This document shows positions 15,205 through 23,982 of a DNA stretch of 64,000 bases, piece by piece; the stretch's first letter is position 1, and every line of letters begins with the position of its first letter. The stretch lies in NCBI RefSeq assembly GCF_000737535.1, contig NZ_CP006269.1:2108001-2172000 (forward strand), in the 5' to 3' direction. Under the pieces are notes generated by a model that searched no databases, was not told the DNA's origin, and saw only the letters and a list, made by a program, of their open reading frames with translations. The position numbers and the translations under genes were made by a program. Source of the DNA: Synechococcus sp. KORDI-100. GTDB taxonomy: Bacteria; Cyanobacteriota; Cyanobacteriia; PCC-6307; Cyanobiaceae.

Positions 15205-17315
15205 GCCGCACCCGCCTGCACTGGGTTCTGATTGCTGGTTCCGCCGCCGCCATCGGCGTTGGTGCAGCCCTGGGCACCAGGGCTGTGGTCCAGATCGTCG
15301 ATTCAACCCTCCCTGATTCTCGGGGGATCGCCAATTTCAATCGACCAGGAACCATCACTCTGCTGGCCAGTGATGGAAAGGTGATTCAGAAGCTGGGCCC
15401 TGCAACCCGGGAGAAGGTGAAGACCGGGAAAATGCCATTGCTGGTGAAGCAGGCCTTCATCGCAGCCGAAGATCGGCGCTTTTACGAGCACAACGGCATC
15501 GACACCTGGGGCGTGGCGCGGGCTCTGGTGACCAATCTCAAGGAGGGGGCTGTGCGGGAGGGAGCCAGCACGATCACCCAGCAGCTGGCCCGCACCGTTT
15601 TTCTCAGCCAAGACCGCACCATCACGCGAAAGCTCAAAGAGGCGGCACTGGCGATGAAACTTGAGCGCCAGCTCACCAAACAGCAGATTCTCGAGCAGTA
15701 CCTCAACTATGTGTATCTGGGATCCAGCGCCTATGGCGTTGCCGATGCCGCCTGGATCTACTTCAGCAAAGAGCCCGATCAGCTGACGGTCGCCGAAGCC
15801 GCCCTGATTGCGGGACTGCCTCCGGCACCGTCGGTGTACTCACCGCTGGTGAATCCGGACATCGCCCGACAGCGACGCGCCATTGTGCTCGACCGCATGG
15901 CGCAGTCAGGGTTCATCACCGCGGGCGAGGCCGCACTGGCCCGGAACAGCCCCCTTGACCTCAAACCCGCCACACCAAAATATTTCAACAGCGCAGCGCC
16001 ATTCTTCACCAGCTGGGTGGCTCAGGAGCTGCCCAAGATCCTCAGCCTGGATCAGTTGGAGGTGGGGGGTCTGGAGGTCCGGACCAGTATCGATCTTGAC
16101 TGGCAGACCAAAGCGCGAGAAGTGATACGCAGCAACGCACCGTCCGACACCGAGGGAGCTCTGGTGTCGATCCAACCGGGGACCGGACTGGTCAGGGTGA
16201 TGGTGGGCGGCAGGAGCTTCAGCCAGAGCCAGTTCAACCGGGCGACGCAGGCACTGAGATCACCAGGGTCGACGTTCAAGCTGTTCCCGTATGCAGCGGC
16301 ATTGAACAGCGGCATCAAGCCGGAGACCATCTTCATTGACAAGGCCCGCTGCTGGGGAAAGTACTGCCCCAAAAATTTCGGAGGGAAGTACCTGGGCAAG
16401 GTCTCGCTTGCCGACGCCCTGAAGAACTCTCTCAACACTGTGGCCGTTGAACTTCAGGACAAGGTGGGATTTGACGCCATCATTGATATCGCCAACGGTT
16501 TCAACATCGGAACCAGCCGTCCGCTCGGTAAGTACTACCCAATGGCGATCGGCGCCTACGAGCAGACCGTCCTCGACATGGCCACGGCCTATGCCGCAGT
16601 GACGAACCGGGGCGTTTTCGTGAAGGCCACGCCATTTGAGGAAATCCGGGGGCCTGGCGGAGAAGTGCTCTGGAGCCGTCGTGTTGACGGCGATCGCGGC
16701 AGCCGCGCTCTCGACAGTGACGTTGCAGACGCCATGAACTGGATGCTGCAGCGTGTGGTGACTGGTGGCACCGGCATTGCGGCCAAGCTTGATGACCGAC
16801 CGGTTGCCGGCAAGACCGGCACCTCCGAAGGTGGTCGTGATCTCTGGTTCATCGGCTCGATTCCACAGCTGACCACTGCGGTCTGGTTCGGATACGACAA
16901 CAATCGCGAAACCAAGAGCAATAGCGGCGAAGCGGCCTGGGCCTGGAAACAGTTCATGATCAAGATCAAGGGGGGAATCCCCGTGAGCTACTTCCCCAAA
17001 AAGCCCGTGCTGACGAAGAAGTCCAAGCAACCCGGCAAAAAGGAGAAGACCAAGCGCAACCAGGAAGCGCCTTACCGCGGCTACGAGTACGAGCAAGTTC
17101 CGAGCTTCGAGGACTCGCCCTACGCACCACCGGACTACTCCACCGAGCCCTTTGCGGCACCTCCGCCTGCGGCGGCACCTGGATACGCGCCTCCAGCCTC
17201 TCCGGCTCCGGAACCGGCCTTCGAGGCTCCACCACCACCGGCCTATGAGCCACCACCTCCACCAGCCGCTGAGGGCCCGCGCAACTGGCTGGTGCCCCAG
17301 GTTCAGGACCGCTGA
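15201..17315 (+). CDS. Class A penicillin-binding protein (PBP1A type)
   Basis: A 704-residue bifunctional peptidoglycan synthase. A short N-terminal membrane anchor (~8-30) precedes a GT51 glycosyltransferase with EDRRFYEHNGID (catalytic Glu 90) and EGASTITQQLAR. The transpeptidase has SxxK (STFK, 357-360), SxN (SLN, 410-412) and KTGT (538-541). The last ~90 residues are rich in Pro, Tyr and Ala and probably a disordered periplasmic tail. The GTG start overlaps the chlG stop. Its TGA at 17313 directly abuts the stop of the convergent rsmB gene. Confidence 0.94.
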   Translation: MSRTRLHWVLIAGSAAAIGVGAALGTRAVVQIVDSTLPDSRGIANFNRPGTITLLASDGKVIQKLGPATREKVKTGKMPLLVKQAFIAAEDRRFYEHNGIDTWGVARALVTNLKEGAVREGASTITQQLARTVFLSQDRTITRKLKEAALAMKLERQLTKQQILEQYLNYVYLGSSAYGVADAAWIYFSKEPDQLTVAEAALIAGLPPAPSVYSPLVNPDIARQRRAIVLDRMAQSGFITAGEAALARNSPLDLKPATPKYFNSAAPFFTSWVAQELPKILSLDQLEVGGLEVRTSIDLDWQTKAREVIRSNAPSDTEGALVSIQPGTGLVRVMVGGRSFSQSQFNRATQALRSPGSTFKLFPYAAALNSGIKPETIFIDKARCWGKYCPKNFGGKYLGKVSLADALKNSLNTVAVELQDKVGFDAIIDIANGFNIGTSRPLGKYYPMAIGAYEQTVLDMATAYAAVTNRGVFVKATPFEEIRGPGGEVLWSRRVDGDRGSRALDSDVADAMNWMLQRVVTGGTGIAAKLDDRPVAGKTGTSEGGRDLWFIGSIPQLTTAVWFGYDNNRETKSNSGEAAWAWKQFMIKIKGGIPVSYFPKKPVLTKKSKQPGKKEKTKRNQEAPYRGYEYEQVPSFEDSPYAPPDYSTEPFAAPPPAAAPGYAPPASPAPEPAFEAPPPPAYEPPPPPAAEGPRNWLVPQVQDR

Positions 17316-18653
17316 TCAGCTGACCTTTTGCAGAACAGCTGAGTAAAACCCGTCGCCGCCCTCAGAGTCGCCCGGCCAGCTCTGTTGTTCACAGGCAAGC
17401 GTGAGTTCCGAAGATGTTTTCAGCAAGGCTGCAATCTGCTCAGCGTTTTCCGCTGGGTGCACCGTGCAGGTCGCGTAAACCATGCGCCCTCCGGGAGCGA
17501 GCAGCGGCAACAGGCTGCGGAGCAGCTGAGCCTGGAGGGGCAGCAATGCCTCAATCGCCTCCGGTGTGATTCGCCAGCGGGCATCGGGATGACGGGCGAG
17601 GGTGCCCAACCCTGAACAGGGAGCATCGATCAGGATCGCCTGGAAGTAGCCCTGCCACTGCGGCCGGGTGGAGGCGAGCTCAGCAGCATCGGCAGCCAGC
17701 GCCTGCACACTGCTGATGCCGAGACGCGCAGCATTGGCAGCGACCCGTTGCAGACGACCGGCGGAGCGGTCCACCGCCCAGAGTTCACCTTGATCATCGA
17801 TCAGCTCCGCCAGATGCGTGGCCTTGCCTCCGGGTGCTGCGCAGGCATCAAGGATGCGCTCTCCAGGGGCTGGCAACAGAAGAGGGGCCACTCGTTGGGC
17901 TGCACGATCCTGCACTGACCAATGGCCCTCGTCATACCCGGGCCAACGACGCAGATCGCCGTTGTGGTGCAGCACCTCGAGCCCATCCGGGCAGCCGGGA
18001 ATCGGTTGTGTGGCGATGTCCACAGCCGCCAGGGCTTCAGCCACCTGTTCCGGGCTGGCCTTGAGTCGATTGACCCGCAGATCCAGGGCCGGCACCTGGT
18101 TGCAGGCGCTGGCGACCGTGGCAGCCTCCGACTGGCCTCGCCACTGGATCAGTAGGGCTGTCAACCAGTCCGGCAGGGAATGCTGCAGAGCCTGTGAAGC
18201 GGCTGGGTCCGCCGGCAGCTCCAAACCCTCGCCGGCTTCGCGGGCACGCAAGGCACCCCGCAGAAGTCCGTTCACCACAGGAGCCAGGCGCGCCAACCCC
18301 ACGGATTTCGCCAGCTCCACACTGGTGTTCACGGCAGCAGACGCTGGAATCCGCTCCATCCAGAACAACTGGTACAACCCCAGATGCAGCAGCCATCGCA
18401 GCTTGGGCGGCTGTTTCAGCGCGGGAACTTTGCCCAGCCGATCCAGCCAGGCATCCAGCCAGCGGCGGCGGCGGATGGCGCCGTAGGCAAGCTCGGTGGC
18501 CAACCCCCGGTTCTGCCCTTGAAGTGGCCTGTCCCGCAAGGCCCGTTCAAGAGCCACATCGGCGTAGGCCCCTGCCGCAACGGCCAGCAACACCTCCCAG
18601 GCCAATCGCCGCGATGCCAGACCGGTGATCGCTTTCGGGGGCAAGAGGGCCAT
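17316..18653 (-). CDS. rsmB: 16S rRNA m5C967 methyltransferase RsmB
   Basis: A 445-residue protein. Residues ~10-150 are a NusB-like RNA-binding domain; the C-terminal half is a Rossmann methyltransferase with SAM motif ILDACAAPGGKATHLAEL. The two active-site Cys are in DAPCSGLGTLARHPD and YATCTVHPAEN, as expected for NOL1/NOP2/Sun enzymes. It methylates C967 of 16S rRNA. It is downstream of the alkyltransferase-like gene with a 3-base gap, suggesting one transcript. Confidence 0.93.
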   Translation of the reverse strand: MALLPPKAITGLASRRLAWEVLLAVAAGAYADVALERALRDRPLQGQNRGLATELAYGAIRRRRWLDAWLDRLGKVPALKQPPKLRWLLHLGLYQLFWMERIPASAAVNTSVELAKSVGLARLAPVVNGLLRGALRAREAGEGLELPADPAASQALQHSLPDWLTALLIQWRGQSEAATVASACNQVPALDLRVNRLKASPEQVAEALAAVDIATQPIPGCPDGLEVLHHNGDLRRWPGYDEGHWSVQDRAAQRVAPLLLPAPGERILDACAAPGGKATHLAELIDDQGELWAVDRSAGRLQRVAANAARLGISSVQALAADAAELASTRPQWQGYFQAILIDAPCSGLGTLARHPDARWRITPEAIEALLPLQAQLLRSLLPLLAPGGRMVYATCTVHPAENAEQIAALLKTSSELTLACEQQSWPGDSEGGDGFYSAVLQKVS

Positions 18654-18656
18654 CCA

Positions 18657-18992
18657 TCAATCTCCAGAACTAGCGTCCGGCCGCCAGAGGAACCGGCGCA
18701 AGGGCAGGCGACCCTGGGCGTCGACGGGGATGCCTTCAGCCAACAAGAGTTCTCGCTGGATCCAGTCGCTCCCTTCGCGGCTGAGGCTCATCGAGATACG
18801 GCCCTGGGCATTCACCACCCGATGCCAGGGAACATCCGACGGCAACTTGAGCCTGCGCAGAGCCCAGCCCACCTGGCGGGCACACCCCCAGGCCCCGATC
18901 AGATCGGCGATCTGGCCGTAGGTGGCCAACTGTCCCGCTGGGATGCGGGCGACCGCACTCCACACACGTCGATCAAAACCCTTCTCTGCCAT
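18657..18992 (-). CDS. Alkyltransferase-like DNA-repair protein (ATL)
   Basis: A 111-residue protein with the C-terminal domain of O6-alkylguanine-DNA alkyltransferase: VWSAVARIPAGQLATYGQIAD, GCARQVGWALRR and the active-site region VPWHRVVNAQGRI. The catalytic PCHRV Cys is Trp here, which defines the ATL subfamily. ATL proteins bind O6-alkylguanine and flag it to nucleotide excision repair instead of removing the alkyl group themselves. It precedes rsmB by 3 bases. Confidence 0.85.
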   Translation of the reverse strand: MAEKGFDRRVWSAVARIPAGQLATYGQIADLIGAWGCARQVGWALRRLKLPSDVPWHRVVNAQGRISMSLSREGSDWIQRELLLAEGIPVDAQGRLPLRRFLWRPDASSGD

Positions 18993-19107
18993 GACAGGAC
19001 GATGCCAAAAACGTGACAGGACCAGCCCAAGCTGATCGGCAAACCGCCCGTCCGGCAGCGGCAGAGCGGGAGATCCTGATCAAAGTGACAAGGCCGGGAA
19101 CTGATCC

Positions 19108-20022
19108 ATGTCCGAAGACGTCAAAAAGCTGACGACCAAAGTGCTGCGGTCCTCCAAGGGAGCCAAGGTCTCCAAGGGCGACAACCTGCTGGTGAACTAC
19201 GCCGGAACATTTCTGGATGGCGAACAGTTCGACGCCAATTACAACTTCGAAAGCTTCGCGCCAGCCATCCCTGCGACCACCTTCTTCACTGCTGATGGCG
19301 AGCCAATCCTGCCGCCACAGTCCAGTCCCTTCGACTTCATCATCGGAGCAGGGCAAGTGATTGAAGGATGGGACAAAGGTCTGAACGGCCGGCGCATCGG
19401 TGAGGTCCTGGAGCTCACCATCCCTGCGGATCAGGCCTATGGCGAAGAAGGTTCTCAGGGTGGAATTCCCCCCAACAGCCCCCTGCGCTTCACGGTGGAA
19501 CTGCTGGCCACGATCCCGGAGGGGAAACAGACCCCTGTCTTCCCCGACCTCAAGGACATCGGCCTGAACACCAAGAAGCTTGGCCTGAACGAAAAAACTT
19601 TTGAAGCCATCGATCAGGTCAAGATCGGCCTGAAGACCAGCGACCGACTGGACGGCGACGAATCGGCTGATCTGCTGATCGGCATGGCTGGCAATGACCA
19701 GCTGATGGGTCAGGGCGGAGCTGATGTGCTGATCGGTGGAGATGGGAAAGACCATTTCATCTACACCGACGTGGAGGATTCACTTGCGGAAAACGGCGGA
19801 GGGGATCGGATCCTCGATTTCGGCAAGAAGGACAAGATCAAGCTGAGGGCCATGGCCGATGAGCTGCAGTTCATCGGCACTGACCCGTTCAGCGGTGCAG
19901 CCGGCAACATACGTTTCAAGAACAACACCCTGTCTGTCGACATCGACGGCGACCAGTCGGCAGATTTCGCTGTGGAGTTGCCTGGGGTGAAGAGCCTGAA
20001 GGGCTCGAATCTGATCCTCTGA
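19108..20022 (+). CDS. FKBP-type prolyl isomerase fused to RTX repeats
   Basis: A 304-residue two-domain protein. Residues ~10-135 are an FKBP fold: LLVNYAGTFLDGEQFDA, then an insert of ~25 residues, FIIGAGQVIEGWDKGLNGRR, QAYGEEGSQGGIPPNSPL and FTVELLATI. Residues ~185-230 are hemolysin-type calcium repeats (ADLLIGMAGNDQLMGQGGAD; VLIGGDGKDHFIY), followed by a beta-rich C-terminal region with a second DxDGDQSAD loop. There is no Sec signal; RTX proteins normally leave by type I secretion, so this may be an exported foldase. The fusion is unusual. A promoter must lie in the 115-base gap from the divergent ATL gene. Confidence 0.88.
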   Translation: MSEDVKKLTTKVLRSSKGAKVSKGDNLLVNYAGTFLDGEQFDANYNFESFAPAIPATTFFTADGEPILPPQSSPFDFIIGAGQVIEGWDKGLNGRRIGEVLELTIPADQAYGEEGSQGGIPPNSPLRFTVELLATIPEGKQTPVFPDLKDIGLNTKKLGLNEKTFEAIDQVKIGLKTSDRLDGDESADLLIGMAGNDQLMGQGGADVLIGGDGKDHFIYTDVEDSLAENGGGDRILDFGKKDKIKLRAMADELQFIGTDPFSGAAGNIRFKNNTLSVDIDGDQSADFAVELPGVKSLKGSNLIL

Positions 20023-20037
20023 CGCCCGCCTTCACAC

Positions 20038-20727
20038 ATGCCCCTGCTGCCGCGCCGGTTTGAGCGGCTCAAATCCGTGCTCAATCGCCGCATGGCGGAT
20101 CTCACGGTGCTGCTCGAGCACGTGGAAAAACCCCACAATCTCTCGGCGATCCTGCGCAGCTGTGACGCAGTGGGGGCACTGGAAGCCCACGCCGTGAGTC
20201 TGGACGGACGTCCGCGCACCTTCAACAGCACCGCTCAGGGCAGCCAGAAATGGGTGGCCTTGCGGGACCATCCCAACATCACCTCCGCCATTGAGCACCT
20301 CAAGGAGAAAGGCTTTCGGCTGTACGGCACCCACCTCGGTGTGAATGCAAAGGACTATCGCGAATGCGATTTCACAGGGCCAACGGCCTTCGTGCTCGGC
20401 GCCGAGAAATGGGGCCTGACGGATCGGGCCCGCGATCTGATGGATGAAGCCCTGTTCATCCCCATGCGCGGCATGGTGCAGTCCCTGAATGTGTCCGTGG
20501 CCAGCGCCACGCTCTTGTTCGAGGCCCTGCGCCAACGGCAGCAGAACGGAACAGCCCCCAGTGCTGGGGAGGGCCTGACGCCGAATCGCTATGCAGAACT
20601 CCTGTTCGAATGGTCCTACCCGGAGGTGGCGGACTGGTGTCGCCGGGAGAATCGCCCCTACCCGAAGCTGAACGCGAAGGGCGAACTGATGGAGGACCTA
20701 CCCCGCAACGTAAAGCTGCGCTGCTGA
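20038..20727 (+). CDS. trmH: tRNA (Gm18) 2'-O-methyltransferase TrmH
   Basis: A 229-residue SPOUT methyltransferase. Motif 1 is NLSAILRSCDAVGALEAH, motif 2 is FVLGAEKWGL and motif 3 is SLNVSVASATLLFEALRQR; together they form the knotted SAM site. It methylates the ribose of G18 in the tRNA D-loop. The N-terminal ~20 residues (RRFERLKSVLNRRMADLTV) match TrmH. It starts 15 bases after the FKBP-RTX stop and may be on the same transcript. Confidence 0.92.
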   Translation: MPLLPRRFERLKSVLNRRMADLTVLLEHVEKPHNLSAILRSCDAVGALEAHAVSLDGRPRTFNSTAQGSQKWVALRDHPNITSAIEHLKEKGFRLYGTHLGVNAKDYRECDFTGPTAFVLGAEKWGLTDRARDLMDEALFIPMRGMVQSLNVSVASATLLFEALRQRQQNGTAPSAGEGLTPNRYAELLFEWSYPEVADWCRRENRPYPKLNAKGELMEDLPRNVKLRC

Positions 20728-20793
20728 TCCAAAGGAACGTCTTGTATCCTACGGAACACTGAGCCATAACTGTATTCACCCATCGAGGTTGCA

Positions 20794-20964
20794 ATGGATC
20801 AACAGCCACTGCATCAGTTCGCTGTCACCTATCACTGCGGCAATGAATGGGGGGAAGAGATGCTTGAATCCAGGGATCTCGGCGACGCCGTGGAGGCAGC
20901 CCATGCCCTTTTCCCCTCCTCCTGCAGGATTTCCATCCGCGAGGTGAAGCAGCCGACCAACTGA
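20794..20964 (+). CDS. Short conserved-looking protein of 56 residues
   Basis: An open frame from ATG 20794 to TGA 20964. The peptide has a protein-like composition: FAVTYHCGNEWGEEMLESRD, then an amphipathic helix (DAVEAAHALFPS), a Cys and a final ISIREVKQ strand. This looks like a small alpha/beta domain. It lies 66 bases after trmH. No family is recognised; the balanced codon use and full fold-like pattern support a real gene. Confidence 0.55.
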   Translation: MDQQPLHQFAVTYHCGNEWGEEMLESRDLGDAVEAAHALFPSSCRISIREVKQPTN

Positions 20965-20987
20965 ATCAGAACAGCCTGGGATCCCCC

Positions 20988-21248
20988 TCAGAAGTGGATC
21001 AACACGCTGTCACTCTCCCGCGATCTGGGTCTGGGCGCGAGCTCACGTCCGGCCTGGGGGAGATTGATGGCCGCCACCAGAATCAGCATCTCCAGCAGCA
21101 GGCTGTGGCCAAACAACAGCACCACGAGAGCCGCTGTGATCGCAAGCAGTTTCTCGAGCAAACCGATGACGTCGTCGGAATTATCCCGGCCTTTCAACCA
21201 CAGGCCCACGGCCACACCGATCAAGACGACGCTGATCCACCAGGGCAT
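20988..21248 (-). CDS. Small membrane protein, unknown
   Basis: An 86-residue protein with two or three hydrophobic helices: WISVVLIGVAVGLWL (~4-18), LLAITAALVVLLFG and LLLEMLILVAAINL (~34-62). A short basic tail follows. No family is recognised. It lies just downstream of the peptide transporter permease gene on the same strand (22-base gap), so co-transcription is likely. Confidence 0.55.
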   Translation of the reverse strand: MPWWISVVLIGVAVGLWLKGRDNSDDVIGLLEKLLAITAALVVLLFGHSLLLEMLILVAAINLPQAGRELAPRPRSRESDSVLIHF

Positions 21249-21270
21249 GGACCCAAGTGCAGGGATTCCG

Positions 21271-22122
21271 TCAGTCTGACGCGGGTCGGCCTTCGCCGCC
21301 GCTCACCCAGGCTTCGATCCCTTCGCCAAGAAACGATAGGCCCAACACCAGGATGAACATGGCCAGTCCTGGGTAGAGGGCTGTCCACCAGACGCCGGTC
21401 GGCACCGCCGCCAGCGCGAGGTTGAGATCACCACCCCATTCAGGCACCGTCTCCGGTAATCCCAGTCCAAGAAAGCCCAGTCCCCCCAGCACCAGAACGG
21501 CATCGGCGGCATTGAGAGTGAGCAGCACGGGCACCGAGGTGATCACATTGCGGAAGAGATAGCGCCGCAGAATCCACAAAGGACCTGCCCCGAGCGACTG
21601 AGCAGCCTCCACAAACAACTCACTTTTCACCTGCGCGGTCTGGTTGCGCACCACCCGGAAGTACTGCGGGACGTACACCACACACAGCGCTGCAGCGGCA
21701 TTGGGGATCCCTTTTCCCAGCAGGAACGCCAGCACCACGGAGAGCAACAGCACGGGCAGGGTGTAGAGAGTGTCCATCAGCAGCACCAGCAAACGGTCGA
21801 CGGCGCCACCGAGGTAGCCACTCACCATGCCGAGAGGCACCCCGATCAGAAGAGCCAGACCGACCGCCAGCAGCACCACCTGAAGCGCGACACCGCTGCC
21901 GGCCATGGTGCGCACGCAGACATCACGGCCCAGGCGATCCGTGCCGCACCAATGACTGAGATTGGGAGCCTCATAGATCGGGTTGCTCAATCCCGCATTG
22001 GCATCGGGCAGCAGGCCCAGGGCCATCAACAGCGGGGTGATCAGAGCAACAGCGGCGTAAATGGCCACAATCACCAGCCCCCACCGGGCCATGCGGGTGG
22101 ACAGGCTGGGGGTTGTCGCCAA
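21271..22122 (-). CDS. Peptide-type ABC transporter permease (DppC/OppC)
   Basis: About 283 residues from TTG 22122. It has an N-terminal helix, the OppC_N-type segment HWCGTDRLGRDVCVRTM and five further membrane helices. The EAA loop that contacts the ATPase is EAAQSLGAGPLWILRRYLF. It imports oligopeptides, dipeptides or nickel-like substrates with partners not encoded here. An ATG at 22176 is possible but would overlap the divergent kinase's start codon inside CCATGG; AAGGAG lies 3 bases before the TTG, a tight spacing, so the start is uncertain. Confidence 0.85.
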   Translation of the reverse strand: MATTPSLSTRMARWGLVIVAIYAAVALITPLLMALGLLPDANAGLSNPIYEAPNLSHWCGTDRLGRDVCVRTMAGSGVALQVVLLAVGLALLIGVPLGMVSGYLGGAVDRLLVLLMDTLYTLPVLLLSVVLAFLLGKGIPNAAAALCVVYVPQYFRVVRNQTAQVKSELFVEAAQSLGAGPLWILRRYLFRNVITSVPVLLTLNAADAVLVLGGLGFLGLGLPETVPEWGGDLNLALAAVPTGVWWTALYPGLAMFILVLGLSFLGEGIEAWVSGGEGRPASD

Positions 22123-22174
22123 GGGCTCCTTGTGAATCTCTGCATTGTCCCCTGACCATGATGAAAATGTCGCC

Positions 22175-23584
22175 ATGGAGTCATCACCGTCCTGGCGCGA
22201 CCAGCTGCTCGGCAGCCTGCAGGGTCAGCTCCAGCTGGCCACCTACCTGGCGGTGTTTGTGGGTTTCACCGGAGCCTCATCGGTGGGGCTGTGGACCGGC
22301 CAGCGCAACCTGATTCAGAACAACGCCTCGGAACTGCGGCGCAGCGCGGCATCGATTCAGGCCTGCATCAGCAAGGGAGGCACCGGCAGGGACTTCGTTC
22401 AGCAGGAGCTGCTGCTGCACTCGAGCATGCGCACCAGCCTCTGGGTGGAAAACCCCGATGGATCGCTGGTGCTGCCGCAGAGCGATCACCTGGAGATTTC
22501 AGACAGGGCGATTCGGGCAGCGATGGGAGAAAACCCAGAGCGCATCACCGGACGGCAGGAATTGATCCGGCTGGGTGATCAGCTCTATCTGACGGAACTT
22601 GTCGAGCGCTACCCCTCCGGAGCCAGGCTCTGGATCAGCCAGGAGGTGAGCACCAACCAACAGGCCCTCAGCGATTACCTGGCGCTGATGATCCTGATCT
22701 GGAGCGGTTGTCTGGTGGTCACGCTGCTGGCCGTGAGCTGGCTGGTGCGGCGGATCGTGCAGCCGCTAGAGCAGCTGAATGCAGCCACCGATCAGGTCAC
22801 CGCGGAAACCCTGGCCTCCGCCCGCCTGCCCCTGGAGCGGGGTCCTGTGGAGGTGCTCAAGCTGGGGCGCACCTACAACGCCCTGCTCGAACGTCTGTCG
22901 ATGTCCTGGAGTCAACAGCGGCAGTTCGTCAGTGCCGTGAGCCATGAACTGCGCACTCCGCTCACGATCGTTCAGGGGTACCTCAACCGAACCGTCAAGC
23001 GGGGCGACAACCTCACCGAGGCCCAGGTGCGTGGTTTGCGCACAGCCGAGGAGGAGAGCATCCGGATGCGGCGGTTGATGGACGACCTCCTGGATCTCTC
23101 CCGTGGTGATTCCGGGCGACTCTCGATCCAGAACGAGCCCGTGCATCTCGCCGATCAACTGGAGCAGGTGGCCGATATGGCCCGCAGCACCCTCGAGCGG
23201 CCCCTGGAGCTCCAATTACCGACCGATCCCGATGAACGCGACTCCGTCGCCCAGGCCGACCCAGGTCGGTTGCGGCAGGTGTTGCTGGATCTGATCGAGA
23301 ACGCCGACAAGTATTCGCCGGCCGATCGACCCATCAGGCTCGTGATGCATCTCGGCGAGGGAGTCCTCTGCATCGATGTGATCGACCAGGGCATCGGCAT
23401 CCCGCAGGACGAACTGGAGATGGTGTTCGAACGCTTCCACCGCGCCAGCAATGCCCCGGAACGATCCGGATCAGGCCTGGGACTGTCCGTGGTGAAGCTG
23501 CTGGTGGAAGGAATGGGCGGCACGATTGGTGTGTGTAGCCGCCTCGGCGAGGGCAGCTGTTTCACTGTGAGCCTGCCCCGATGA
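22175..23584 (+). CDS. Membrane sensor histidine kinase
   Basis: A 469-residue kinase from ATG 22175. Two membrane helices (~20-42 and ~170-195) bracket a ~125-residue periplasmic sensor region. HAMP linker residues follow (RRIVQPLEQLNAATDQVT). The dimerisation domain has the phospho-His in SAVSHELRTPLTIVQGY. The ATPase shows the N box (LLDLIENADKYSP), G1 (DVIDQGIGIP) and G2 (SGSGLGLSVVKLL). No response regulator is adjacent; the nearest is at 25902, beyond a pilin operon. Its stop overlaps the start of the next gene (ATGA). Confidence 0.9.
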   Translation: MESSPSWRDQLLGSLQGQLQLATYLAVFVGFTGASSVGLWTGQRNLIQNNASELRRSAASIQACISKGGTGRDFVQQELLLHSSMRTSLWVENPDGSLVLPQSDHLEISDRAIRAAMGENPERITGRQELIRLGDQLYLTELVERYPSGARLWISQEVSTNQQALSDYLALMILIWSGCLVVTLLAVSWLVRRIVQPLEQLNAATDQVTAETLASARLPLERGPVEVLKLGRTYNALLERLSMSWSQQRQFVSAVSHELRTPLTIVQGYLNRTVKRGDNLTEAQVRGLRTAEEESIRMRRLMDDLLDLSRGDSGRLSIQNEPVHLADQLEQVADMARSTLERPLELQLPTDPDERDSVAQADPGRLRQVLLDLIENADKYSPADRPIRLVMHLGEGVLCIDVIDQGIGIPQDELEMVFERFHRASNAPERSGSGLGLSVVKLLVEGMGGTIGVCSRLGEGSCFTVSLPR

Positions 23585-23982
23585 TCAGTTATCTGGTTCT
23601 CTGCTCCCTGCTGATCCCGGTGAATCTGTGGGCAGCGATCACACCGCACCTGCACAGCGATGTGTCGATGCGGATCCTGCATGGAGCGTCAACGCTGCTG
23701 CTGCTGCCGTTGCTGTTCACGCTCTGGAACGACCGCCGCCAGCTGCAAGCCATCCCCACCATTTTGTTGGGGGTGTTCGCCGTTGTGATGGTGGTGGTCA
23801 ACAGCTGGATCACCGCGATGGGCATGGGCGTGGAATTCGGCTGGCTGGATCACGTGCTGCTGGCCGCAGCGGAACTCAGCGTGGTGGCCTTTTTCCTGCT
23901 CGAGCCCCAAGCGATCCCAGCTCAATCAACAGCCGCTCAACCAACAGGCGCTCAACCAACAGCCGACGACCGCAGCAGCTGA
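23581..23982 (+). CDS. Four-TM membrane protein
   Basis: A 133-residue protein whose start overlaps the kinase stop, so the two are translationally coupled. Four hydrophobic helices fill residues ~1-108. The remaining tail has a degenerate repeat of AQST/AQPTG units. No family is recognised; it may act with the kinase in the membrane. Its 3' end overlaps the convergent minor-pilin gene by about 30 bases. Confidence 0.6.
   Translation: MISYLVLCSLLIPVNLWAAITPHLHSDVSMRILHGASTLLLLPLLFTLWNDRRQLQAIPTILLGVFAVVMVVVNSWITAMGMGVEFGWLDHVLLAAAELSVVAFFLLEPQAIPAQSTAAQPTGAQPTADDRSS

Noticed and set aside
14008-15306. Long minus-strand open frame of 432 residues
   Set aside because: Antisense to chlG. The peptide is rich in Gln, His and Gly with no hydrophobic pattern, a typical shadow of a GC-rich membrane protein gene.
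16260-17096. Minus-strand open frame of 278 residues
   Set aside because: Antisense to the transpeptidase domain, whose SxxK, SxN and KTG motifs prove the plus-strand reading.
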